Assembly (NCBI GenBank): GCA_033762715.1 | Contig: JANRLL010000003.1 | Coordinates: 47,249-111,248 of the forward strand | Length of the DNA: 64,000 nt | Source of the DNA: JANRLL01 sp033762715 | GTDB lineage: Bacteria; Pseudomonadota; Alphaproteobacteria; Rickettsiales; SXRF01 | Direction: 5' to 3' | Shown here: piece after piece, positions 8,760 to 17,404 of the stretch | How positions within the stretch are numbered: the stretch's first letter is position 1 | Layout of the letters: each line of letters opens with the position of its first letter | Program-made: the position numbers and the translations under genes | The notes under the pieces: model-generated | The model's database searches: none | What the model was told of the DNA's origin: nothing | Seen by the model: the letters and a program-made list of their open reading frames with translations, nothing else

Positions 8760-9047
8760 TTATTCCATCACTTTCGGCACAACGAAACAGCCATAATCGC
8801 TAGCAGGCGCATTTTTAAGAACCGCTTCCGGCTGGTTGCCATCGGTGACTTTATCCTCGCGCCAAGGCAATGCGATGGCCGACACTGACGCCAATTCCGG
8901 CACACCATCGGTCTTCACCTCGCCCAACTGCTCCACCCATTTCAGAATGCCGGAAATTTCCTGCGCAAAATGTTCTTTATCCGCATCCGTAACATCGATA
9001 CGGGCCAGGCGTGCGATTTTAGCAACTGCTTGTTTATCCAAAGACAT
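8760..9047 (-). CDS. gatC: Aspartyl/glutamyl-tRNA(Asn/Gln) amidotransferase subunit C
   Basis: GatC is the small subunit that wraps around GatA and stabilises its contact with GatB. The 95-residue sequence has the family pattern: VAKIARLARIDVTDADKEHFAQEISGILKWVEQLGEV, followed by the conserved ELASVSAIALPWREDKVTDG segment and a terminal GCFVVPKVME. It is the first gene of a minus-strand block (gatC, small gene, gatA, methyltransferase, gatB, acetyltransferase). Its 70-base upstream region is shared with the divergent ruvX. Confidence 0.96.
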   Translation of the reverse strand: MSLDKQAVAKIARLARIDVTDADKEHFAQEISGILKWVEQLGEVKTDGVPELASVSAIALPWREDKVTDGNQPEAVLKNAPASDYGCFVVPKVME

Positions 9048-9076
9048 AAATAAACCTTGATTAGATCAGAGCTCCG

Positions 9077-9105
9077 GTTTTAATGAGATTATTATCATAT
9101 GACAA
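9077..9105 (-). promoter_or_regulatory. Candidate promoter of the gat operon
   Basis: Read on the minus strand, TTGTCA (9105-9100) is separated by 17 bases from TAAAAC (9082-9077), about 30 bases upstream of the gatC start. The -35 matches the sigma-70 consensus at five of six positions; the -10 is weak. The position in the divergent gatC/ruvX gap is right, but the call is only a consensus match. Confidence 0.3.
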
Positions 9106-9117
9106 GCCTATATATAC

Positions 9118-9582
9118 ATGCTGCTGCAAACACCGAATGAATTTCGCGCAAGCCTGCCGCCCGAGGGCCGCCTGTTAGGGCTGGATCTGGGCGATACTAC
9201 CATTGGCCTTGCCTTATCCGATGGACGCCGCAATATTGCCTCACCGCTTGAGACCATTGAGCGCAAAAAACTGAGTAAGGATTTAGAAAAGCTAGCCGCC
9301 ATCATCGCCAAACACAGCGTATGCGGCCTGGTGGTTGGCTATCCTCTTAATATGGATGGCAGCCAAGGCCCGCGCACGCAGTTCACCCGCACCTTTGTCT
9401 CCCATGCTAGCAAAGCCATTCATTTGCCCATGCTGCTATGGGATGAGCGGCTTTCGACCATGGCCGTTGAGCGCATGATGCTAGATGCCGATATGACACG
9501 CCAGCGCCGCGCTGTTTTAGTAGACAAACTGGCAGCAAGCTATATGCTTCAAGGCTTCCTCGACAACGTAACCGCAGCATGA
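9118..9582 (+). CDS. ruvX: Putative pre-16S rRNA nuclease / Holliday junction resolvase-like protein
   Basis: RuvX (YqgF) has an RNase H-like fold and is implicated in maturation of the 16S rRNA 5' end; older annotation treats it as a Holliday junction resolvase. The 154-residue sequence carries the acidic motif GLDLGDTTIGLALSD, the LVVGYPLNMDGSQGPRT loop, and WDERLSTMAVERMML, followed by the Asp/Lys-containing helix VLVDKLAASYMLQGFLD. The ATG at 9118 gives a normal N-terminus. The stop overlaps the plsY start by 4 bases, beginning a run of coupled genes ruvX-plsY-dprA. Confidence 0.93.
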   Translation: MLLQTPNEFRASLPPEGRLLGLDLGDTTIGLALSDGRRNIASPLETIERKKLSKDLEKLAAIIAKHSVCGLVVGYPLNMDGSQGPRTQFTRTFVSHASKAIHLPMLLWDERLSTMAVERMMLDADMTRQRRAVLVDKLAASYMLQGFLDNVTAA

Positions 9583-10283
9583 TCGTAGTAGATTATAGTA
9601 TAGTGGCCCTAGTGGCCTATCTGTTGGGCTCAATTCCATTTGGGCTTATTTTAACCCGCCTGGCTGGCCTGGGCGATATTCGCGCCATCGGTTCGGGCAA
9701 TATCGGCGCCACCAATGTCATGCGCACCGGGCACAAGAAACTGGCCATCGCCACCTTATTGCTCGATGCCGGAAAAGGCGCCTTGGCCGTGATGTTTGCT
9801 TTGGTCTATGCGATGCAAGCCGAGCTTTCAGACACGCTCTATGGCTGGCTCTATCACACCACCTTATTTACCCATATGGCCATGCTGCTGGCAACCCTTG
9901 GCCATGTCAAACCCATCTGGCTTAAATTCAAAGGCGGCAAAGGCGTGGCAACAGCGATTGGCACACTCATTGTCATTGGCATTATCTACACACCCACCCT
10001 GTTTTGGCAAGGCACCGCTTATAGCGTTAATGGCCTGGTACCTCTAATCGTCGTGTTGGTATGGATTACTGTCTTTTTAATCTGGCGCATGTCGTCGCTA
10101 TCATCTCTGTGCGCCATATGGTCGGCTGCTATTGTCGTGTTGGCCACGGGCGGTATACCGCATGTAGGCTGCGCTGGATGTTTTTATGTCGCGCTGGCCT
10201 TACTGATTACCTACACGCACCGTGAGAATATCAAGCGTATTCGTGCCGGCACCGAACATCGTTTTGTGAAGAAGTCCTCATGA
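9579..10283 (+). CDS. plsY: Acyl-phosphate:glycerol-3-phosphate acyltransferase
   Basis: PlsY moves the acyl group of acyl-phosphate to glycerol 3-phosphate, making lysophosphatidic acid for phospholipid synthesis at the inner membrane. The 234-residue protein is hydrophobic with several membrane segments and has the three family motifs: GSIPFGLILTR with GSGNIGATNVMRT, the FKGGKGVATAIGTL glycine/lysine loop, and the C-terminal THRENIKRIRAGTE. It overlaps ruvX and dprA by 4 bases on either side, so translation of the three is probably coupled. Confidence 0.96.
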   Translation: MIVVDYSIVALVAYLLGSIPFGLILTRLAGLGDIRAIGSGNIGATNVMRTGHKKLAIATLLLDAGKGALAVMFALVYAMQAELSDTLYGWLYHTTLFTHMAMLLATLGHVKPIWLKFKGGKGVATAIGTLIVIGIIYTPTLFWQGTAYSVNGLVPLIVVLVWITVFLIWRMSSLSSLCAIWSAAIVVLATGGIPHVGCAGCFYVALALLITYTHRENIKRIRAGTEHRFVKKSS

Positions 10284-11434
10284 ATTTAACCGCCAGCTAT
10301 GCAAGTTTATCTGCTGAAAAACTACCGGATGTATTGCAGCTGATTCGCACCTTGAATGTGGGACCGGTTACGTTCTTTGCCTTGCTGAAGCGCTTTGGCA
10401 CCGCAGCGAAAGCCCTGGATGCCCTGCCCGATTTATCGTTGCGCGGCGGACGCGCCAAGCCACTCATTCCCTATGATCGTGACGCCGCTCTGCGCGAAAT
10501 CGAACAGACGAAAAAAATCGGTGCCCGCATGATTATGTATGGCGAGCCGGATTACCCGCAACTATTGCAAGCCATTCATGATCCACCGCCCATTATCACC
10601 GTGTGGGGTCATGCGCATATATGGAAATCGCGCGACAGTGTCGCCATCGTTGGTGCGCGCAACGCCTCAGCCAATGGCTGCCAATTCGCCCAACGCATCA
10701 GCAAAGAACTCAGCGAGCAAAAATTCCTCGTCACCTCTGGGTTAGCGCGTGGCATCGACAGCTTCGCGCATAAGGGCGCGCTGCCACACGGCACGGTGGC
10801 TGTAATTGCCGGTGGCATCGACAATATATATCCGCCGGAAAATGAAGCGCTCTATGCGCAGATTCGCGAACAAGGCGCGATCATCAGCGAACAACCGTTC
10901 GGCATGGCGCCCTTTGCCGGAAGTTTTCCTGGCCGCAATCGTATCATCGCCGGTATGAGTCTGGGCACCGTGGTGGTGGAAGCCGCACCTAAATCCGGCT
11001 CGTTGATTACGGCCAAACTCGCACTCGATTATCACCGTGATGTGTTTGCCGTTCCCGGCTCACCGATGGACCCGCGCGCTAAAGGTTGCAATCAATTGCT
11101 ACGCGATGGCGCGCAGCTCACGGAATCGGCTGGCGATATTATACGCGGGCTTGCCCATTGGCGTAATTTCTCCATGACCGAATCAACCATGCCTTCTTAT
11201 ATAACCACCCCATTAGAGCAGCCTAACGATAGCGAGCTTGGCACTGCCCGCGATCTAATCCTCGAAAAATTAAGCATAAATCCAGTAGGGGTTGACGAAT
11301 TGATTGAACAATGCCACATCTCTGCCCCTGCTGCGCTTACGGTATTGCTTGAATTAGAACTCGCCGGAAAGCTCAAACGCAGCGCAGGAAACAACGTGTC
11401 ACTCGTGGCACGATTAGATGAGAAAGTGGCTTAA
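10280..11434 (+). CDS. dprA: DNA-processing protein DprA
   Basis: DprA loads RecA on incoming single-stranded DNA during natural transformation; it is also widespread in species not known to be competent. The 384-residue protein has an N-terminal helical domain, a central Rossmann-like domain with VAIVGARNASANG, VTSGLARGIDSFAHKGAL, GSFPGRNRIIAGMSLGTVVVEA and SGSLITAKLALDY, and a C-terminal winged-helix-like domain (about residues 320-380). Length and motif order are normal. It is followed after 5 bases by topA, a frequent pairing in alphaproteobacteria. Confidence 0.96.
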   Translation: MNLTASYASLSAEKLPDVLQLIRTLNVGPVTFFALLKRFGTAAKALDALPDLSLRGGRAKPLIPYDRDAALREIEQTKKIGARMIMYGEPDYPQLLQAIHDPPPIITVWGHAHIWKSRDSVAIVGARNASANGCQFAQRISKELSEQKFLVTSGLARGIDSFAHKGALPHGTVAVIAGGIDNIYPPENEALYAQIREQGAIISEQPFGMAPFAGSFPGRNRIIAGMSLGTVVVEAAPKSGSLITAKLALDYHRDVFAVPGSPMDPRAKGCNQLLRDGAQLTESAGDIIRGLAHWRNFSMTESTMPSYITTPLEQPNDSELGTARDLILEKLSINPVGVDELIEQCHISAPAALTVLLELELAGKLKRSAGNNVSLVARLDEKVA

Positions 11435-11439
11435 CACAC

Positions 11440-14037
11440 GTGAATAATGTAGTTGTTGTAGAATCGCCCGCTAAGGCAAAAACCATAGGCAAATATTTAG
11501 GCAAAGACTACCATGTCTTCGCATCATACGGCCATGTACGCGACCTGCCGGCCAAAAACGGCTCGGTGCGTCCCGATGAAGATTTTGCCATTACCTATGA
11601 AACCGATGTTGATGCCAAAAAGCAGTTAAGCACTATTGCCAAAGCCTGCAGAGATGCAGACCGCCTATATCTAGCGACTGACCCTGACCGCGAGGGGGAA
11701 GCTATTTCCTGGCACGTACTGGAAGCACTGAAAGAATCGCGTGCCATTCATAAAGGCTTGGATGTGAAACGTGTGACCTTTGATGAGATCACCAAAAAAG
11801 CCATTATCGAAGCATTTGAACGTCCGCGTGATATCGACATGGATTTGGTCAATGCACAACAAGCACGCCGCGCGCTCGATTACCTGGTGGGCTTCACCTT
11901 GTCACCCGTTTTGTGGCGCAAGCTGCCTGGCAGTAAATCGGCCGGCCGTGTGCAATCGGTAGCGCTACGCTTGATCTGCGAGCGTGACTCTGAAATCGAA
12001 CAATTCATCTCGCAAGAATATTGGGATATTAAAGCCCAGCTCATGCCAGGCAGCGGCCAAGCGCTTACGGCACGTTTGGTAGAATATCGCGGTGAGAAAT
12101 TGGAAAAATTTTCAATCACCAACGAAACGCAAGCCAAGCAGATTGAGCAAGATCTGAAGCAAAAAACCTTCGCGGTGGCAAGCCTGGAAGAAAAGCAAGT
12201 ACGCCGTCATCCGTACCCACCGTTTACCACCTCGACCTTGCAGCAGGAAGCCTCGCGCAAACTAGGCTTTGGCGCGAAACGCACCATGCAGGTGGCGCAA
12301 AAACTCTATGAGGCCGGCTATATCACCTATATGCGTACGGACGGCGTATCCGTATCGCAAGAAGCCATCCAAGCGGCGCGTGGTTTTATCGGCAAAAGCT
12401 ACGGCGATAATTTCGTGCCAAGCAGCCCACGCCTTTATAAAGCGAAAGCCAAAAATGCGCAGGAAGCGCATGAAGCGATTCGCCCTACTGATGTCACCCA
12501 ATCGGCTGACAAGCTCGGCCTTGATAGTGACGGCGAACGTCTCTACGATTTGATCTGGAAGCGTTTGGTTGCCAGCCAAATGGAATCAGCTGTGTTTGAC
12601 CAGCTGATCGTGGATATTCAGGCAACCGACAAGCAAGCAGCATTGCGCACCACCGGTTCGGTCGTTCGCTTTGAAGGCTTCTTAAAACTCTATCAAGAAG
12701 GCCAGGATGACGAGCAGGATGAAGAGGGCCAAGCACGTCTGCCGGTGCTCAAAGAAGGCGAATCGCTGACCACCAAAGCCATCACCCCTGAGCAACATTT
12801 CACTGAGCCTCCACCGCGTTATTCGGAAGCAAGCCTGGTTAAAAAGTTAGAAGAATTAGGTATTGGCCGTCCGTCTACTTATGCGGCAATTATTTCGGTG
12901 CTGCAAGATCGCGGCTATGTGAAACTCGACAAGAAACGCTTCGTGGCCGAATCGCTCGGACGCTTGGTGAACGCCTTTTTGGTGAGCTTCTTTGAGCGTT
13001 ACGTCGAATATGGTTTCACCGCCGATTTGGAAACCAAGCTCGATGATATTTCGGCCGGTGAGCGCGACTGGAAAGAAGTGTTGCGCGAATTCTGGAAAGA
13101 TTTCTTATCTAAGATCGAAGAAAGCAAAGACCTCAAAGTGACCGATGTGCTGGCAGCACTCGATCAGCTACTTTCTTCGTATGTATTTGGCACCCCCAAA
13201 GAAGGCCACGATCCACGTATCTGTCCGGCCTGTAAAACCGGCCGCCTGGGTCTTAATATCGGCCGCTTTGGTCCTTACATCACCTGCTCGAACTATCCGG
13301 ATTGCAACCATAAAGCGCAAATCGGCTCGATCAATGGCGCTGGCGCCGATGGTACCGATGGTTTGGCGTTGCCTAAAACACTGGGCACCGATCCCGTATC
13401 GAACCTCGAAGTGCAGCTGAAAAAAGGTCCTTACGGCGTATATGTACAATTAGGTGATGGCAAAATGCCGAAGCGCGCGAGCCTGATGAAAGGCATGCGC
13501 CCCGAAGAAGTCACGCTGCCGCTTGCACTGAGCTTATTGGCTCTACCACGTGAAGTGGGCTCGCATCCCGATACCGGCAAACCGATTGTCGCCAATAATG
13601 GCAAATTTGGTCCGTATTTATTGCATGATGGCAAATTCACTACCTTGCCTGCTGGTGAAGATGTGCTGACCATCGGCATCAACCGCGCCGTGGATGTAAT
13701 CGCTAATGCACCGAGCAAAAAAGGTGCTACCAGCGAGCCGATCAAAGTACTGGGCGAGCATCCCGATGATAAGGTGCAGGTCGCGATTTTCAAAGGCCGC
13801 TACGGCCCTTATATCAAGCATGGCAAAACCAATGCACCTATGCCCAAAGGTGTCACCGCTGAAGCCCTGACGCTGGAAGATGCACTGCCGTTACTGGCTG
13901 CACGCGCGGAAAGCAGCGGCGGAAAATCAAAACGCAAAGCACCCGCCAAAGCAGCGGCAAAAAAAGCAGAGAAGCCCGCAAAACCAGCAAAGAAAACGAC
14001 GGATAAGCCCGCTGCAAAAAAGAAAAAAGCGAGTTAA
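11440..14037 (+). CDS. topA: DNA topoisomerase I
   Basis: TopA relaxes negative supercoils through a transient 5'-phosphotyrosine bond. The 865-residue protein has an N-terminal Toprim domain (VVVESPAKAKTIGKYLG, LATDPDREGEAISWH), the core with LDYLVGFTLSPVLWRKL, and the active tyrosine in GYITYMRTDGVS. The C-terminal part has one four-cysteine zinc finger (CPAC...CSNYPDC), three short KFGPYxxH-type repeats, and a Lys/Ala-rich tail of about 45 residues. The start is GTG, which places the MNNVVVVESPAK sequence at the expected N-terminus. Alphaproteobacterial enzymes often have reduced zinc regions like this. Confidence 0.97.
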   Translation: MNNVVVVESPAKAKTIGKYLGKDYHVFASYGHVRDLPAKNGSVRPDEDFAITYETDVDAKKQLSTIAKACRDADRLYLATDPDREGEAISWHVLEALKESRAIHKGLDVKRVTFDEITKKAIIEAFERPRDIDMDLVNAQQARRALDYLVGFTLSPVLWRKLPGSKSAGRVQSVALRLICERDSEIEQFISQEYWDIKAQLMPGSGQALTARLVEYRGEKLEKFSITNETQAKQIEQDLKQKTFAVASLEEKQVRRHPYPPFTTSTLQQEASRKLGFGAKRTMQVAQKLYEAGYITYMRTDGVSVSQEAIQAARGFIGKSYGDNFVPSSPRLYKAKAKNAQEAHEAIRPTDVTQSADKLGLDSDGERLYDLIWKRLVASQMESAVFDQLIVDIQATDKQAALRTTGSVVRFEGFLKLYQEGQDDEQDEEGQARLPVLKEGESLTTKAITPEQHFTEPPPRYSEASLVKKLEELGIGRPSTYAAIISVLQDRGYVKLDKKRFVAESLGRLVNAFLVSFFERYVEYGFTADLETKLDDISAGERDWKEVLREFWKDFLSKIEESKDLKVTDVLAALDQLLSSYVFGTPKEGHDPRICPACKTGRLGLNIGRFGPYITCSNYPDCNHKAQIGSINGAGADGTDGLALPKTLGTDPVSNLEVQLKKGPYGVYVQLGDGKMPKRASLMKGMRPEEVTLPLALSLLALPREVGSHPDTGKPIVANNGKFGPYLLHDGKFTTLPAGEDVLTIGINRAVDVIANAPSKKGATSEPIKVLGEHPDDKVQVAIFKGRYGPYIKHGKTNAPMPKGVTAEALTLEDALPLLAARAESSGGKSKRKAPAKAAAKKAEKPAKPAKKTTDKPAAKKKKAS

Positions 14038-14071
14038 TCCTTTTCTTACTCTCCTGTGACAGAATGAGGGC

Positions 14072-14923
14072 ATGCAAACCGCACGCGCGCAACATCCTGT
14101 AATTGGCCTGTCCTGCACTAAGCAGCAAACGCCCTCTGTGTGCGCTATTAAAGAGCAAATCGCCTTAAGCCAGGCGACGCTTTCCTGCTTCACCCATTAT
14201 GATAAAAGTCGCGTGGCCGAAGATATTGCTGCCATTGATGCACTGATTGTCATGGGCAATGATTTCGATATTGATCCGCATGATTATATCCATCGCTACG
14301 ATGAAGGAGATGGAAAACGCTGCGTGCATCACGCCACCAAAAGCGAACGTGCCTGTCCGGATGCAAGCGCCAGAGGACATTATGAAAATGCGATGATCAA
14401 AGCAGCCCTTGCGATGAAAATACCGCTCTTTGGCATATGCGGCGGCATGCAGCGCATCAATGTATTGTGCGGCGGCACCTTGCATCAGCATATCCCCGAC
14501 CTCACCAAAACCGATATGCACGAACAGCGCGCTTTGGGCTATGAACCTACGAAACCGTTGATTCCAATGCTAATTCTGCAAGGTACTAAGCTCGATGATA
14601 TCGCAAGCAGCATCAGCGTACCGTTTTTGCGCTGCGACGGTCCTGCCACCAACAAAGTCATTACCGAAAACAGCTTGCATCACCAGGCAATCGACAAGCT
14701 CGGGTATGGGCTGATTGTCTGCAGCATTTGCGATGCTTTCCCACGCGAAGATGGTACTTGTGATTATATGGTTAAAGCCATCGAATCCGACCCTCGCGGC
14801 CCCTACGCCGATCAATTTATTCTAGGCGTACAGTGGCATCCCGAGTTCGGCGCCAGCGAAATTGGCAGCCTGATTATAAAGCGCGTCATCCAGGAAGCCT
14901 GGAGCTTTGCCAATTTAGCTTGA
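14072..14923 (+). CDS. Class I glutamine amidotransferase-like hydrolase (peptidase C26, PuuD-like)
   Basis: The 283-residue protein belongs to the gamma-glutamyl hydrolase branch of class I glutamine amidotransferases, which cleave gamma-glutamyl bonds of compounds such as gamma-glutamyl-GABA. The triad is intact: Cys123 in FGICGGMQRIN, His256 and Glu258 in GVQWHPEFG. An insertion at about residues 65-105, rich in Asp, His and Arg, is not typical of PuuD. The GAGGG ribosome-binding site ends only one base before the chosen ATG, so translation may be inefficient or the true start may differ. No polyamine genes are adjacent, so the substrate is open. Confidence 0.82.
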   Translation: MQTARAQHPVIGLSCTKQQTPSVCAIKEQIALSQATLSCFTHYDKSRVAEDIAAIDALIVMGNDFDIDPHDYIHRYDEGDGKRCVHHATKSERACPDASARGHYENAMIKAALAMKIPLFGICGGMQRINVLCGGTLHQHIPDLTKTDMHEQRALGYEPTKPLIPMLILQGTKLDDIASSISVPFLRCDGPATNKVITENSLHHQAIDKLGYGLIVCSICDAFPREDGTCDYMVKAIESDPRGPYADQFILGVQWHPEFGASEIGSLIIKRVIQEAWSFANLA

Positions 14924-14996
14924 TTTATTAGCAACTTATATTGTCACATTCTTGTAACTATTAACCCCGCTTGGCACGCGATATAACTGTGCCATT

Positions 14997-16685
14997 ATGG
15001 CTAACGATCAAAAACATCCGCTCAAACAGGGCATTATTATTTCCGATCTGCATCTGTTCGGAAACATCTCCCGTTTTAAGGTGCGCGGTGCACCGGCCAA
15101 ACAACTGGACGATTGGCTCAAAGATAAAGATTATTGTGTCTTAAACGGCGATATTTTTGAACTGCTCTACACCAGCTCAACCGACAACGCCATTGAATAC
15201 GGCATACGCTGGTTAAAAAGACTGTGCGAGAAATATCCTCAGTGCGAGTTTCACTATGTGCTGGGTAATCACGATGCTGTCGATGAGTTTATTCATCGCG
15301 TAGAAGAACTAAGCCGCAACGACACGTCGGACCCATCACACGCTATTCCCAATCTCGTTTTTCATAAGCATCGCTTTAAAATGGGCAATATGTTGTGCGT
15401 GCATGGGGACGAATATATGCATTCAACTCCTACGAAGCGCTATGAATATTCCGTGAGTGAAGCAAAAAAATACAACAGTGCAAATTCGCTCAGTCAGAAC
15501 CAGATTCAGGAACTATTTTACCCGACGGTAAAATACTATTTCCGCAATCCCGATGCCGCGAGCAAAATCGTCTATACCGCGCTATCCAACAATCCAAAGC
15601 TCAACATCCAAGATTATGAACATGTCGTATTTGGGCATACCCATGTTCCGTTTACCAACCACTCCTATCAGGGCATTCATTTTCACAACACCGGTGGATT
15701 TACCACCTTAGCCAAACCCAACCCGGTCTTATTTGATTTTGATCCTATGACCGTGCGCACCAGCAATGTTAGAAGCCTATTTAGAGACCGGCATGAATTT
15801 ACCTTTCCAACCGATAAACCGATAGATTTCACCTATCCGCCCAACACCTCAATACCCAAACGCTTGCTAGTGATATCAGATACGCATGATTATACCACAC
15901 TTTCCACTTTTACAGGAAAGATACGCCATAATTTTATCAAGCAGATCCCACAGGTAAATGCAGTTGTATTTAATGGCGATATTCACGATATTATCTGTGC
16001 CGACAATGCGGAGAAGGCTATTGAGAAAGCCGTGAAATGGTACCGTGAATTGGCACAAGCAAATCCAAAACAAGAATTTCACGTCATTCTTGGTAACCAC
16101 GAAGCGGTCAAACCGTTTCTTGCCGCCATGGAAGAGGTCTGCGCTAAACAACCCAATTTGCATTTTCACCCGCATGCACTCCAGCTGGGCGATGCATTAT
16201 TTGTGCATGGCAATGAATGGATTGGCCTCACCGGCTCCACCCAAAAAGAAGATAATGATTTCATGCCACAGCAAACCAAAAGCTTGAAAGACGCCTCCAA
16301 AACCAATTCCGGCTGGTCACGGTTTTTATACGAGGCCGGGCGCGGCTTATTTCAAGAAGCACGCGACACCTATTGCGATTTTCATATCGCTGCTCCCATT
16401 ATCGACAAAATACTACGCAAATCCACACACCCTATTTTAGAAGCGCTGCATTTGGATACGACACATGTCAAACATGTGTTTTATGGCCACACCCATATCC
16501 CTTTTATCGCCTACGCGTATAACAAACGCTATTATCATAATACCGGTGCATTTATGCGCAGCGCATCTGCTGCTCCTATGATCGTAGAATTTGATCAGGG
16601 CCAGGTAGCATCGGTAAAAGCCATCGATCTGGGACAAGGGCTGCAATTTGGCTTAGATGAGCAAAAAACCCGAAGCGCGGCGTAA
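14997..16685 (+). CDS. Tandem calcineurin-like metallophosphoesterase (two domains in one chain)
   Basis: This 562-residue protein contains two complete metallophosphoesterase domains. The first (about residues 13-255) has SDLHLFG, LNGDIFELL, VLGNHDAV, VHGDEY and FGHTHVPF. The second (about 285-540) repeats the series as SDTHDYT, FNGDIHDI, ILGNHEAV, VHGNEW and YGHTHIPF. Every metal-ligand motif is present twice; in the second copy the Asp of GNHD is replaced by Glu. Relatives include UDP-2,3-diacylglucosamine hydrolases and small phosphodiesterases. The substrate is unknown. LpxI elsewhere in the window already covers the lipid A step. The gene appears to be monocistronic. Confidence 0.83.
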   Translation: MANDQKHPLKQGIIISDLHLFGNISRFKVRGAPAKQLDDWLKDKDYCVLNGDIFELLYTSSTDNAIEYGIRWLKRLCEKYPQCEFHYVLGNHDAVDEFIHRVEELSRNDTSDPSHAIPNLVFHKHRFKMGNMLCVHGDEYMHSTPTKRYEYSVSEAKKYNSANSLSQNQIQELFYPTVKYYFRNPDAASKIVYTALSNNPKLNIQDYEHVVFGHTHVPFTNHSYQGIHFHNTGGFTTLAKPNPVLFDFDPMTVRTSNVRSLFRDRHEFTFPTDKPIDFTYPPNTSIPKRLLVISDTHDYTTLSTFTGKIRHNFIKQIPQVNAVVFNGDIHDIICADNAEKAIEKAVKWYRELAQANPKQEFHVILGNHEAVKPFLAAMEEVCAKQPNLHFHPHALQLGDALFVHGNEWIGLTGSTQKEDNDFMPQQTKSLKDASKTNSGWSRFLYEAGRGLFQEARDTYCDFHIAAPIIDKILRKSTHPILEALHLDTTHVKHVFYGHTHIPFIAYAYNKRYYHNTGAFMRSASAAPMIVEFDQGQVASVKAIDLGQGLQFGLDEQKTRSAA

Positions 16686-16727
16686 CAAGAGGTTGATTTT
16701 TTGCAAAAGCTGCGACATATCTGAGCC

Positions 16728-17027
16728 ATGACCAAGGCACGTATATACCAACCCGATAGAAACGCCATGCAATCCGGCAAAGCCAAAAGCCAAGATTGGC
16801 TGCTGGAATATATGCCGGAAACCCCTTATTTCACTGATGGATTAATGGGTTGGACCGGTATGAGCGATACGCTGCGCGAGGTAAAATTACGCTTCAATAC
16901 GGCAGATGAAGCCGTGGCCTATGCTACCCGCCAAAACCTGCCTTATGAGGTAGAATTACCCCCTAAACGCCGGCTAGTCAAAAAATCCTATGCCGATAAT
17001 TTCGCTTTTTCTAAAGCAAGTCGCTGA
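16728..17027 (+). CDS. NDUFS4-type accessory subunit of respiratory complex I
   Basis: The 99-residue protein matches the ETC complex I subunit family (NDUFS4, also called the 18-kDa subunit), found in alphaproteobacteria and mitochondria. Visible motifs are ARIYQPDRNAMQSGKAKSQDWLLEY near the N-terminus, LMGWTGMSDTLREVKLRFNTADEAVAYA in the middle, and the closing KSYADNFAF. The subunit stabilises the peripheral arm near the N module. It stands alone here, away from any nuo genes, as is usual in alphaproteobacteria. It is one of the better lineage markers in the window. Confidence 0.93.
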   Translation: MTKARIYQPDRNAMQSGKAKSQDWLLEYMPETPYFTDGLMGWTGMSDTLREVKLRFNTADEAVAYATRQNLPYEVELPPKRRLVKKSYADNFAFSKASR

Positions 17028-17053
17028 TTCATATAGCGATTTTATTTGTCGCT

Positions 17054-17082
17054 TTGTCATAATTTAGTAATAATTTTATGAT
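17054..17082 (+). promoter_or_regulatory. Candidate sigma-70-type promoter for the DUF2610 operon
   Basis: TTGTCA at 17054-17059 and TATGAT at 17077-17082 are separated by exactly 17 bases. Each hexamer matches the sigma-70 consensus at five of six positions, and the spacer is AT-rich. The site lies 40 bases before the ATG of the DUF2610 gene, leaving room for a short leader with a GGAG ribosome-binding site at 17108-17111. Confidence 0.55.
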
Positions 17083-17121
17083 AGAGTATAAGGGTACTAA
17101 AAGACCCTGGAGCAGCTGCGA

Positions 17122-17394
17122 ATGAAACGTTTTACCGTACCTTGCGATTTTAACGGCACAAAATATCCCTTTCACGTCTATGTCGGTGAACCGCATCCGG
17201 CTCGTCATCCGCTTCAGCATCAAGCCTGGTGGTTATCAACTATTCGCGGCGGCACCATTCCGCAGGAAGTCATGGATAGTTTTGAGCGCCTGCATAAAAT
17301 TGCGTTGGAAAATAACGTATCGTTTGAAGATTTATGCGTCTATGCGTTAGGCACGGCCGCAGCAGAAGAAGGGGCGCAAATTAAAGCGTCATAG
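17122..17394 (+). CDS. DUF2610 family protein
   Basis: A 90-residue protein that I recognise as DUF2610, a small family known from Rickettsiales and other proteobacteria. The signature is continuous: MKRFTVPCDFNGTKYPFHVY, the GEPHPARHPLQHQAWWLS turn, RGGTIPQEVMDSFERLHKIA, and NVSFEDLCVYALG near the C-terminus. The molecular role of the family is unknown to me. It is first of three closely spaced genes: the next begins 10 bases later with GTG, and the third 3 bases after that, so an operon is likely. Confidence 0.85.
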   Translation: MKRFTVPCDFNGTKYPFHVYVGEPHPARHPLQHQAWWLSTIRGGTIPQEVMDSFERLHKIALENNVSFEDLCVYALGTAAAEEGAQIKAS

Positions 17395-17404
17395 GTAGAG
17401 CATT

